Positions 34,920 through 42,210 of a DNA stretch of 64,000 nt are shown here, in pieces. How positions within the stretch are numbered: the first letter of the stretch is position 1; each line of letters opens with the position of its first letter. Under the pieces are notes generated by a model. The model did not search any database. It saw only the letters and a list, made by a program, of their open reading frames with translations, and had not been told where the DNA came from. A program made the position numbers and the translations under genes. Source of the DNA: an uncultured Clostridia bacterium (GTDB lineage: Bacteria; Bacillota; Clostridia; Christensenellales; Borkfalkiaceae); contig CALVLT010000002.1 in NCBI GenBank assembly GCA_944340905.1, forward strand, positions 1 through 64,000, in the 5' to 3' direction.

Positions 34920-35680
34920 TTCACAAAGCGGACGGTCGGAACGCTGCGCGGCGGTGCGCGGCACGGCAAAAAGAGCGCGTTGTTTTGCCCCTAAGACGAC
35001 GTATGAGGGGATTCTTCGCTGCGCTCTGAATGACGGTGATAAGCAAGGCTCCCTCCCAGAGGGAGCTGTCTGCACAGCAGACTGAAGGAGTCCTTGCCCC
35101 CCTTAACGCCCAAAGGGCTTTAAGGGGGGGGCGCGTAGCGACGTGGGGATCACCCTTTCGTCCGCTGCGCGGCCACCTCCCCTGAAAATCTTCGATTGTC
35201 GGGGGAGGCAAAAAAGCGCGTTCTCTTGCCCCTAAGACGACGTATGGGGGGATTGCTCCGCTGCGCTCTGAATGACGGTGAATCCCCCTTGCCCCGCGCC
35301 CCCTTAAAACAAGTGTTAAGAGGGGCATAAAGTTCCCTTCCCCTTTCATCGTCTGCATTTGCCGCGCAATTTATGCCTTGAAACAAAAAAAGCCCCCCTG
35401 TATGATATAAGGAAGGCTTACCAAGTTGTTTTGCCCTCCCTGTGCAAGGGGCGAATGCGTGCGTCATGCGCATCACCACGGTGTGGTGTGCGCGCACGCA
35501 TAAGCCGGCAATTTTGCATATGCACGCAAAATTGCTGACCAAGCGCAAGGTCTGCTTGCGTGAGACGGTGCCGAGCCTGCGAGGCGGGAGGGTTGTTGAC
35601 AAAAAAGGCTTCCCCCTCGGGGAGAGTTTCTCGCACGCAACAAATAACGCACCCGCCCTTGGCTGATGCCAAGGGCGGTA
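34920..35680. repeat. Intergenic repeat block R8 (no gene)
   Basis: Two E1 boxes (~34984-35014 and ~35228-35258), an E3 hairpin pair (~35048-35089), the E2 variant with an inner GCCC/GGGC stem (~35099-35129), a second E2 (~35300-35326), then E4 copy 3. Open frames across it mix several repeats. Confidence 0.78.
35431..35600 (-). repeat. E4 structured element, copy 3 (long form)
   Basis: About 165 bp bounded by CCCTCCC on the left and GGGAGGG on the right. Inside: ATGCGTGCG...CGCACGCAT enclosing a CACCAC/GTGGTG hairpin, then CAATTTTGC/GCAAAATTG around ATATGCAC. Over 90% identical by eye to the copies near 39.7 and 49.6 kb. Confidence 0.85.
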
Positions 35681-35684
35681 GCCC

Positions 35685-36542
35685 TCAGACTTCCTTCAGG
35701 TGTTTGAGGGAGAGGTCGAGAATGGGCGCGCTGTGCGTGAGGGCGCCGCTGGAAATATAGTCCACGCCCAGCGAGACGTACATGCGCACGTTCTCCCGCG
35801 TGACGTTGCCCGAGATCTCCGTCTGTGCGCGCCCCCTGGCGCGGCGCACCGCCTCGGCAAGCAGTTCGCCCTTCATGTTGTCGAGCATGACGATGTCCGC
35901 GCCCGCCGCGAGCGCCTCGTCGAGCTGTTCGAGCGTCTCCACCTCGATTTCGATCTTCCTGACGAAAGGCGCGTATGCGCGCGCGCGCTCGATCGCCTGC
36001 CGCACGCCGCCCGCCGCGCCGATGTGGTTGTCCTTCAGAAGCACGCCGTCCGAGAGGTTGAAACGGTGGTTCCCCCCGCCCCCCACCGTGACGGCATATT
36101 TTTCAAAGCTGCGCAAAAGGGGGGTCGTCTTGCGGGTATCCAGAAGTCGGGTGTCCGAACCCTCCAAAAGCTTCACCATCTCGCGCGTATAGGTCGCGAT
36201 CCCGCTCATACGTTGCAGGAAATTGAGGGCGGTGCGCTCGCCCGACAGGATGGCGCGCATGTCCCCCGTGACCTCGGCGAGCAGCTGTCCTGCCTGCACG
36301 CAGGCGCCCTCTTCGGCGTGCAGCGCGAAACGCACGTCGGCGTCGAGCAGCTCAAAGGTGCGGCAGAATACGGGCAGCCCCGCCAGGACGCCGTCCGCCT
36401 TGGCGATGAGATCGGCATGCCCGCGCGTCCCCTCGCCGACGACGGCGTTCGCCGAGACGTCCTCCCACGGAATATCCTCCTTCAGCGCGGCGAGGATGAC
36501 CTCGTCCCAGTGCAGTTTCATTGTCACGTTACTTGCCTTCAT
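35685..36542 (-). CDS. nadC: Nicotinate-nucleotide pyrophosphorylase (quinolinate phosphoribosyltransferase)
   Basis: Quinolinate plus PRPP to NaMN and CO2, third step of de novo NAD synthesis. 285 residues. ALKEDIPWEDVSANAV, GERTALNFLQRMSGIATYT, LLDTRKTTPLLRSFEKYAV, GGGGNHRFNLSDGVLLKDNHI, VMLDNMKGE and GVDYISSGALTHS are all family marks. ATG at 36542 has GGGAGA 8 bases upstream and overlaps the end of nadB by 14 bases; ATG at 36521 is a weaker alternative. Confidence 0.96.
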   Translation of the reverse strand: MKASNVTMKLHWDEVILAALKEDIPWEDVSANAVVGEGTRGHADLIAKADGVLAGLPVFCRTFELLDADVRFALHAEEGACVQAGQLLAEVTGDMRAILSGERTALNFLQRMSGIATYTREMVKLLEGSDTRLLDTRKTTPLLRSFEKYAVTVGGGGNHRFNLSDGVLLKDNHIGAAGGVRQAIERARAYAPFVRKIEIEVETLEQLDEALAAGADIVMLDNMKGELLAEAVRRARGRAQTEISGNVTRENVRMYVSLGVDYISSGALTHSAPILDLSLKHLKEV

Positions 36543-37815
36543 GATGCGTCTCCCGTTTTACCCGCTCGCGGCGCGCCCTTACGAGCGCGGCAAGCTGTTT
36601 TTGCGTATAGTCCCACTGCACCCATCCGCTCGCCCGCGCGCCCTTTGCGATGTCCGCCGCCGCGCGGCGGGCGAAGATGAGCGCCTCCAGCAGCGAATTG
36701 GATGCAAGCCTGTTCCTGCCGTGCACGCCGTTGCAGCACGTCTCGCCCACGGCGTACAGATGGGGCGCGCCCGTCCTGCCCGAAAGATCGCTCTTCACGC
36801 CGCCCATGAAATAGTGCTGGGCTGGAACGACGGGAATGGGCGCGGAAAATACGTCGAACCCCTCCTGCCGGCAGCGGCGCACGATGCCCGGAAAGTGCTG
36901 CATGAGCGTGTGCGCCCCGCCCCGCACCGTGCGCAGGTCGAGCATCACGTGGTCGCTCCCCTCCCTGCGCATCTGTTCGCGGATGGCGGCCGTCACCACG
37001 TCGCGCGGCAGAAGTTCGTCCACAAACCGCTCGCCCGCCCCGTTCAGGAGCTGCGCGCCCTCGCCGCGCACCGATTCGGAGATGAGAAAGCGCCTGCCCC
37101 GCTTTTGCGTATAGAGGGTGGTGGGGTGGAACTGCACGTAGTCCAGATGGTCGGCTGCCACGCCGTGCGCGAGCGCCGCGCCCACGCCGTCCCCCGTCAG
37201 GATGCGGTAGTTGGTGGAATGGGCGAACAGGCCGCCCACGCCGCCCGTCGCCAGCACGGTGTTGCCCGCATAGGCGAGAAATACCTCCCCGCTGCGGTTG
37301 TCCCTGAGCGCCGCGCCGAGGCAGGCGCCGTCTGCCGCAAAGAGCAGATCGACCATCGTCGTGTACGGCCGCAGGGCAAGGTTCGTGCGCCTTTGCGCCG
37401 CGCGCAGCAGGTGCGAGGTGATCTCTTTGCCCGTGCAGTCGGCATGGAATACGATGCGCGGACGGGAATGCGCGCCCTCGCGCGTGTAGGCGAGGCCGCC
37501 GTCCTCCCCGCGCGCAAAGCGCACGCCGAAGGAGATGAGTTCCTCGATGGTCTCGCGCGAATGGGCGATCATGCAGCGCACCGTATCGGGGTCGTTCTCG
37601 TAGTGCCCCGCGCGCATGGTGTCCTCGAAATATCCCTGCGCGTCCCCCTCGTCGCGCAGCACGCAGATGCCGCCCTGCGCCAGAAAGGAGTCGCTCTCCT
37701 TAAGCCCGCCCTTGCATACGACGAACGCCTGCATGCGCTCGGGCAGGTGCAGGGCGCAGTTCAGCCCCGCCGCCCCCGCGCCGATAATCAGCACGTCGAA
37801 AAATTCCCGCCTCAT
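36529..37815 (-). CDS. nadB: L-aspartate oxidase
   Basis: FAD enzyme that oxidises L-aspartate to iminoaspartate for NadA. 428 residues. FAD fold VLIIGAGAAGLNCALHL at the start; SFLAQGGICV, HSRPRIVFHADCTGKEI, VLATGGVGGLFAHSTN, DHLDYVQFHPTTLY, RGEGAQLLNGAGERFVDEL, and GVHGRNRLASNSLLEALIFARRAA. Shorter than the ~530 of E. coli NadB because the C-terminal helical domain is trimmed. ATG 37815 overlaps the nadA stop by 4 bases. The overlapping extension upstream is rejected. Confidence 0.96.
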   Translation of the reverse strand: MRREFFDVLIIGAGAAGLNCALHLPERMQAFVVCKGGLKESDSFLAQGGICVLRDEGDAQGYFEDTMRAGHYENDPDTVRCMIAHSRETIEELISFGVRFARGEDGGLAYTREGAHSRPRIVFHADCTGKEITSHLLRAAQRRTNLALRPYTTMVDLLFAADGACLGAALRDNRSGEVFLAYAGNTVLATGGVGGLFAHSTNYRILTGDGVGAALAHGVAADHLDYVQFHPTTLYTQKRGRRFLISESVRGEGAQLLNGAGERFVDELLPRDVVTAAIREQMRREGSDHVMLDLRTVRGGAHTLMQHFPGIVRRCRQEGFDVFSAPIPVVPAQHYFMGGVKSDLSGRTGAPHLYAVGETCCNGVHGRNRLASNSLLEALIFARRAAADIAKGARASGWVQWDYTQKQLAALVRARRERVKRETHHEGK

Positions 37816-38699
37816 CTTGCCAGCTCCAGCATGCGCATGAGCGCGCGGCGGGCGCGCACCGCAATGTTCTCGTCCACCTCGACGGGCGCGGCGTCTCCCG
37901 CGAACACCCGCTGCACCGCCTCGGGCGTGATCTTCTTCATGTCTGCGCACAAAAAGTCCGCACGTGTCGTAAAAAATTGCTTCCCGGGGCAGCGGCGGCG
38001 CAGTTCATACAAAACGCCCGCCTCCGTCGCCACCAGAAATTCGCGCCCGTCGCTGCGCTCGGCAAAGGCGATCATGCCCGCCGTGCTGCCCACGAACGCC
38101 GCGCGCGAACGCACCTGCGCGGGGCATTCGGCATGCGCCAGGAGCAGGGCACGGGGATGGGCATGCATTGCCGCGTCCACCTCGGACACGGTGGCGGCGT
38201 CGTGAATGGGACAGCACCCGTGTCCGAAGTAAAAATGCTTTTCGGGCAGCTGCGCGGCGACGAACGCACCGAGATTTTTATCGGGGATAAAATAGATGTT
38301 CTTTTCCTTCAGGCGGGAGACCACCTTCACGGCATTGGCGCTGGTGACTACCACATCGGAGAGCGCCTTGAGCCGCGCCGAGGAATTGACATAGACGACG
38401 ACGGCAAGGTCGTCCACCGCGGCGCGCATATGTAGTATTTCCTTCTCCGACGCCATGTCCGCCATGGGGCAGTGCGCGTCGGGCACGGGCAGGTACACCC
38501 TCTTTTCGGGGCAGAGGATCTTGGCGCTCTCCCCCATAAAAGAGACCCCGCAAAAGACGATGACGGGCTTGTCGCTCTCCACCGCCCGCTGCGCCAGCGC
38601 AAAGCTGTCGCCCACGAAATCCGCCGCCGCCTGTACGGCGTCGGGCGCGTAATAATGTGCGAGGACGAGCGCCTCCCCGCGGCCGATCGAATGACCCAT
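37812..38699 (-). CDS. nadA: Quinolinate synthase
   Basis: [4Fe-4S] enzyme that condenses iminoaspartate with DHAP to quinolinate. 295 residues, like the short Thermotoga form. LVLAHYYAPDAVQAAADFVGDS at the start, GVSFMGESAKILCP, HCPMAD, TSANAVKV, GCCPIHD, ECPAQVRSRAAFVGST, LCADMKKIT. The three cluster cysteines are those in HCPMAD, GCCPIH and LCADMK. ATG 38699 begins only ~11 residues before LAHYY; TTG at 38705 has a better-spaced GGGAGAG. First gene of nadABC. Confidence 0.95.
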   Translation of the reverse strand: MGHSIGRGEALVLAHYYAPDAVQAAADFVGDSFALAQRAVESDKPVIVFCGVSFMGESAKILCPEKRVYLPVPDAHCPMADMASEKEILHMRAAVDDLAVVVYVNSSARLKALSDVVVTSANAVKVVSRLKEKNIYFIPDKNLGAFVAAQLPEKHFYFGHGCCPIHDAATVSEVDAAMHAHPRALLLAHAECPAQVRSRAAFVGSTAGMIAFAERSDGREFLVATEAGVLYELRRRCPGKQFFTTRADFLCADMKKITPEAVQRVFAGDAAPVEVDENIAVRARRALMRMLELAR

Positions 38700-38730
38700 T
38701 CTCAAGTTTCTCTCCCGATTTTGTGACAAT

Positions 38731-38759
38731 AGTATAAAAATACCGACGAAAAAAGTCAA
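38731..38759 (-). promoter_or_regulatory. Promoter of nadABC
   Basis: TTGACT (38759-38754), 17-base spacer, TATACT (38736-38731). The -35 box overlaps the last codons of recO. No clear NiaR/NrtR palindrome was seen. Confidence 0.75.
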
Positions 38760-39472
38760 GTTCTTTGCGCCTGCTCAAGGCGAAGATATTCGGAAAGTGC
38801 GGAAAGTTCCGCCCCCACCTGCCGCGCGAAATACGCCCCCAGAAGGCGCAGGGCGCGCACGATGCCGTCCTGCGTCGCCTCCCCCTGCCCCATCGCCGCG
38901 CGCAGTGCCGAGAACGTGCTTTCGCTTGCGGGCACGGCGTCGGGCAGGCACCCGTCGCAGAAGAACGCGCCGTCCGCAAAGGAAAAGCGCATCCTGCCCG
39001 AGGGCAGCCTTCCGCACGCGGGACAGGCGTCCGTCTGCACGGGATAGCCCGCATAAGCGAGGGCGGCGAGCAAAAATTTTACGAGGGCGAGCGGCTCGTC
39101 CGCGCACAGCCCCTCGAGCGCGGTGACGGCGGCAACGAGCAGACGCCCCGCCCGCATGCCCTCGAGGGCGAGCTTGTCGCACGCATCGGTGACGACGGCG
39201 GCGGCATAGTAGCGCGCCACGTCCTCGCACAGCGCAAAGAATCCGTCGTACAGCGAGGCGGAGATCACCGTGTTCCTGCCCCCGCGTGCGGCGAACACGT
39301 ATTCCGCAAAACAAAAAGGCTGGGCGGCGAACCGAAGTTTCGCCCCCGCCTTTTTTACGCCCTTGAGCGACGCGGAAATTTTTCCGCGCTCCGCCGTCAG
39401 GAGCGTTGCGATCTTATCGTTTTCCCCATAGTCGACCGCCCGCAGAAGGAGCGCGTCCGCCTTGAAATCCAT
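38756..39472 (-). CDS. recO: DNA repair protein RecO
   Basis: Loads RecA with RecR/RecF in gap repair. 238 residues. OB-fold start KADALLLRAVDYGENDKIATLLTAERGKISASLKGVKK, and zinc knuckle CPACG...CDGC (~res 150-180). AGAGGATAGACA precedes the ATG, and the end of yqzL lies within that SD region. Last gene of the era cluster. Confidence 0.93.
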   Translation of the reverse strand: MDFKADALLLRAVDYGENDKIATLLTAERGKISASLKGVKKAGAKLRFAAQPFCFAEYVFAARGGRNTVISASLYDGFFALCEDVARYYAAAVVTDACDKLALEGMRAGRLLVAAVTALEGLCADEPLALVKFLLAALAYAGYPVQTDACPACGRLPSGRMRFSFADGAFFCDGCLPDAVPASESTFSALRAAMGQGEATQDGIVRALRLLGAYFARQVGAELSALSEYLRLEQAQRT

Positions 39473-39475
39473 TGT

Positions 39476-39583
39476 CTATCCTCTGCCGCTGCGCCGCAGT
39501 TTTTTATACAGCATGTAATAGGTGAAATTGCCCGTCTGTTCAAACAGTTCCCAGGCGAGTTCCGCCGCGTCCTTTTCCTGCAT
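39476..39583 (-). CDS. yqzL: YqzL-family mini-protein
   Basis: 35 residues: MQEKDAAELAWELFEQTG... then NFTYYMLYKKLRRSGRG. This is the YqzL pattern (AWElFeqTGnv.yYLlyk.l), and the place, directly before recO and after era, is where yqzL sits in many Firmicutes. SD GAGGGGG precedes ATG 39583; three bases separate its stop from recO. Function unknown. Confidence 0.82.
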   Translation of the reverse strand: MQEKDAAELAWELFEQTGNFTYYMLYKKLRRSGRG

Positions 39584-39657
39584 ACACACCCCCTCGGGTG
39601 CAGTATGCGGAGATTGCGCCGCACTATTCCCGACCTCGGCGGCAAGCGGGCATTCTC

Positions 39658-39824
39658 ATGCCCTCCCTGTGCAAGGGGCGAATGCGTGCGTTATGCGCAG
39701 CACCACAGTGTGGTGTGCGCGCACGCATGAGCTGGCAATTTTGCATATGCACGCAAAATTGCTGACCAAGCGCAAGGTCTACTTGCGTGAGACGGTGCCG
39801 AGCTTGCGAGGCGGGAGGGTTGTT
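39658..39824 (-). repeat. E4 structured element, copy 4 (long form)
   Basis: CCCTCCC...GGGAGGG ends; CACCACA...TGTGGTG hairpin with one changed loop base; CAATTTTGC/GCAAAATTG hairpin as in copies 3 and 5. Confidence 0.85.
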
Positions 39825-39974
39825 GTGCCCGTTTACAGCACGCTATAACAACCCTCTCTGTCGGCTCCGCTGACATCTCCCCCTTGCACAGGGGGAGCAA
39901 ATCGTGTTCTCTTACCCCTAAAACAACGTACAAGGGGATTCTTACTGCGGCTGCGCCTTGTGCGCTGCGTCGTC

Positions 39975-40000
39975 AAAATACTTCCGCAAGCGGGTATTTT
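39975..40000 (+). repeat. E6 CAAG-loop hairpin, copy 4
   Basis: AAAATAC/GTATTTT around CCG-CAAG-CGG with the same flanks as the 19.2-kb copy. Confidence 0.7.
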
Positions 40001-40239
40001 TCCTCGCATCGGGCACTTCCGTTCAGAATGACGGTAAACGGGCGAAAGGCTTCCCCTTGGGGGGAAGCTGTCACCGAAGTGACTGATGAGGGGGTTTGCA
40101 TGAGAGTATGCATGACGGTGAAATTTGGAATGACCCCTCATCCGTCAGGCTCGCAAGCTCGCCAGACACCTTCCCCCGAGAGGGAAGGCTACATACTGCA
40201 TGGCTCCCAGTTGTGACGGTTGGAGCGCGGCGCGGCGCA

Positions 40240-41124
40240 CTATTCCTCGCCGTAGCCGAATTCCTTGATGAGGCGGGGGCTGTCCCGCCAGTCCTCGCGC
40301 ACCTTGACGTAGGTGGTCAGGAACACCTTCCCTTCCAGAAATTTTTCCATGTCCTTGCGCGCAAAGGACGCCGCCTCCTTGAGTGCCCTGCCCTGTCTGC
40401 CGATGAGGATCGCCTTGTGCGCCTGCTTTTCGCAGACAATATCCAGCCCCACCTCGTACACGCCGTCCTCCCGCCTGCGGAAGGTGTGGACGACGACGGC
40501 GACGCCGTGCGGGATCTCCTCGTCGTATTTGAGCAGAATTTTCTCGCGCATGAGTTCGGCGAGCATGAACCGCTCGCTGCGGTCGGAGACGATGTCCTCG
40601 GGAAAGAGCTTGTCCCCCTCGGGCAGCATGGCGGCGATGCCCGCCTCCAGCTTTTTCAGCCCCCTGCCCCTGCGCGCGGACACGGGGTAGATGTCCGCCT
40701 CCACGCCCGCCTCGGCAAGAAATTTCACCTCCGCGGGAAGGTTTTCCGCCGGCATGATGTCCGTCTTTGTGAGCGCCACGATGAGCGGAACGCCGAGGGC
40801 GGCATACTTTGCGATGAGCTGCGCGTCCTCCTCCTTCACGCCCGCATGGCCGTCGAGCACATATAAGATGGCGTCCACGTCGCGCGAGGTCGTCTCCGTC
40901 GTCTTCATCATGTCCTGCGTGAGCAGGTTGCGGCTCTTGTAGATGCCGGGCGTGTCCGCAAAGACGATCTGATAGTCCTCCCGCGTGAGCACGCCGAGGA
41001 TGCGGTCGCGCGTGGTCTGCGGCTTGGGGGAGACGATGGCGACCTTTTCCCCCACCAGCACGTTGACGAGCGTACTCTTTCCCGCATTTGCCCTGCCGAT
41101 GACGGCAACCGTTCCGCTTTTCAT
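40240..41124 (-). CDS. era: GTPase Era
   Basis: 30S maturation GTPase. 294 residues. G1 GRANAGKST (most relatives have GRPNVGKS), G2 TTRDR, G3 DTPG, G4 TKTD, G5 SARRG; KH domain C-terminal with EKQAHKAILIGRQGRALK. Starts directly after the ybeY stop. Order ybeY-era-yqzL-recO as in other Firmicutes, without dgkA and cdd. Confidence 0.96.
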   Translation of the reverse strand: MKSGTVAVIGRANAGKSTLVNVLVGEKVAIVSPKPQTTRDRILGVLTREDYQIVFADTPGIYKSRNLLTQDMMKTTETTSRDVDAILYVLDGHAGVKEEDAQLIAKYAALGVPLIVALTKTDIMPAENLPAEVKFLAEAGVEADIYPVSARRGRGLKKLEAGIAAMLPEGDKLFPEDIVSDRSERFMLAELMREKILLKYDEEIPHGVAVVVHTFRRREDGVYEVGLDIVCEKQAHKAILIGRQGRALKEAASFARKDMEKFLEGKVFLTTYVKVREDWRDSPRLIKEFGYGEE

Positions 41125-41613
41125 CTATTCCCCCGCCTTCCCCGAATCCTCCCGCCGGAGGTCGAGTTTTTGCATGACGTATTCTTCTTTTTCGCGCATC
41201 TCGCGCTGCTCCTCCTGCGTCGTGTGGTCGTAGCCGAGGCAGTGCAGCAGCCCGTGCACGGCGAGGTACCACAGTTCGCGCTCATAGGAATGGCCGTACT
41301 CGCGCGCCTGTGCGCGCGCCCGCGTCTCGCAGATGACGACGCTGCCCAGAAAGACGTTCCCGTTCTCGTCCACCTCCTCGCCGTGTTCCTCGGCAAGGAT
41401 GGGCGCGCCCTTGACGGCGTCCATCGAGGGAAAGCTCAGAACGTCGGTCACGGCGTCCACGCCGCGCTGCTGCGCGTTGAGCGCCCTGATCTCCTCCTCG
41501 GTGACGAGCAGCACTTCGGCAGAGAGGGAGTCCCCCTGCCAGAGCCCTTCCATGGCCTGCGCAAGGCGATTCAGCCCCTCGGCAGGCAGATCGGAATCGA
41601 AAAATATCTTCAT
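41125..41613 (-). CDS. ybeY: Endoribonuclease YbeY
   Basis: Zinc RNase for 16S 3'-end maturation and rRNA quality control. 162 residues. VTDVLSFP, and the metal site HGLLHCLGYDHTTQEE. ATG 41613 begins MKIFFDSDL; its SD AAGGAG lies inside the direct repeat 41622-41695, 12 bases away, farther than usual. A repeat-bounded DUF559 gene has been placed between ybeY and pgpH. Confidence 0.94.
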   Translation of the reverse strand: MKIFFDSDLPAEGLNRLAQAMEGLWQGDSLSAEVLLVTEEEIRALNAQQRGVDAVTDVLSFPSMDAVKGAPILAEEHGEEVDENGNVFLGSVVICETRARAQAREYGHSYERELWYLAVHGLLHCLGYDHTTQEEQREMREKEEYVMQKLDLRREDSGKAGE

Positions 41614-41621
41614 TGTATCAA

Positions 41622-41695
41622 ATACTCCTTCCGTCACGGCTGCGCCGTGCCGCCTTTCTCTGAGAGGAAGGCCGTATTCCCTTCAGGCTCCCTCC
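41622..41695 (-). repeat. Direct repeat DR-right (ybeY side)
   Basis: 74 bp that read, on the minus strand, GGAGGGAGCCTGAA...GCCGTGACGGAAGGAGTAT. Matches 42119-42192 at roughly 60+ positions. Contains the stop of the DUF559 gene and the SD of ybeY. Confidence 0.82.
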
Positions 41696-42113
41696 CCGAG
41701 GGAGCTGTCACCGAAGGTGACTGAGGGAGTGTTTTCCCGCTCCGTTTCCCGCATGTCTTGATTGACGATTTGACAATCATGTCGATATGCTCACACACTT
41801 CCCGAAACGTATCATCGATCTGTCTGTTTGTAAACCGTAGCACGGTAAGCCCGCAGCTTTTCAGATATTCCGTTCGCAATTCATCTTTTTTCTCTATGGA
41901 TTCATGGTAATGCTGGGAACCGTCCAGCTCTATTACCAACCGTGCCTTGTGACAATAAAAATCTGCAATATATTCTCCGATGGGTTTTTGTCTTTGGAAA
42001 CGTACCTCATATCCGGATAAAAAATCATACCACAGATGTTTTTCCTGCGGTGTTGCATTTTTTCGTAAATTTTTTGCAAGTACGATATTGGCGCCGTTGT
42101 ACTCCAAGGACAT
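41634..42113 (-). CDS. DUF559 (Vsr-like) endonuclease-domain protein, cassette gene
   Basis: 159 residues. Domain residues ~5-115: NLRKNATPQEKHLWYDFL, VRFQRQKPIGEYIADFYCHKARLVIELDGSQHY (Asp and Glu-x-Asp of the PD-(D/E)XK-like core), then LRFTNRQIDDTFREV. The final ~40 residues (from SGKTLPQSPS to the end) are encoded by an E3 repeat plus the direct repeat, so the tail is read-through of repeat DNA. AT-richer than its neighbours. SD AAGGAG precedes ATG 42113 and lies in the left direct repeat. DUF559 proteins are lone Vsr-like nucleases, often mobile; target unknown. Confidence 0.85.
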   Translation of the reverse strand: MSLEYNGANIVLAKNLRKNATPQEKHLWYDFLSGYEVRFQRQKPIGEYIADFYCHKARLVIELDGSQHYHESIEKKDELRTEYLKSCGLTVLRFTNRQIDDTFREVCEHIDMIVKSSIKTCGKRSGKTLPQSPSVTAPSGREPEGNTAFLSEKGGTAQP

Positions 42114-42118
42114 TTCTC

Positions 42119-42192
42119 ATACTCCTTCCGTCACGGCTGCGCCGTGCCACCTCCCTCTAAGAGGGAGGCTGTATCCCGTTCAGGCCCCCTCC
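42119..42192 (-). repeat. Direct repeat DR-left (pgpH side)
   Basis: Minus strand GGAGGGGGCCTGAA...GCCGTGACGGAAGGAGTAT; the last 31 bases before the SD are the same as in 41622-41695. Carries the SD of the DUF559 gene. Confidence 0.82.
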
Positions 42193-42210
42193 CAGAGAGA
42201 TGGAGCCGCA

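Larger units (their letters stand above)
39600..40225. repeat. Intergenic repeat block R9 between era and yqzL (no gene)
   Basis: E4 copy 4, TCGGCTCCGCTGACATCTCC piece (~39858), an E1 box (~39915-39944), an E6 hairpin, CAGAATGACGG (~40025), an E3 hairpin pair (~40049-40094) and a partial second one (~40135-40190). It separates genes that are tightly linked in relatives. Confidence 0.78.

Noticed and set aside
35150..35602. 150-codon open frame on the minus strand next to nadC
   Set aside because: Spans E1, E2 and E4 repeats; versions of the same translation (for example LVSNFACICKIA) appear at 39.7 and 49.6 kb because E4 recurs.
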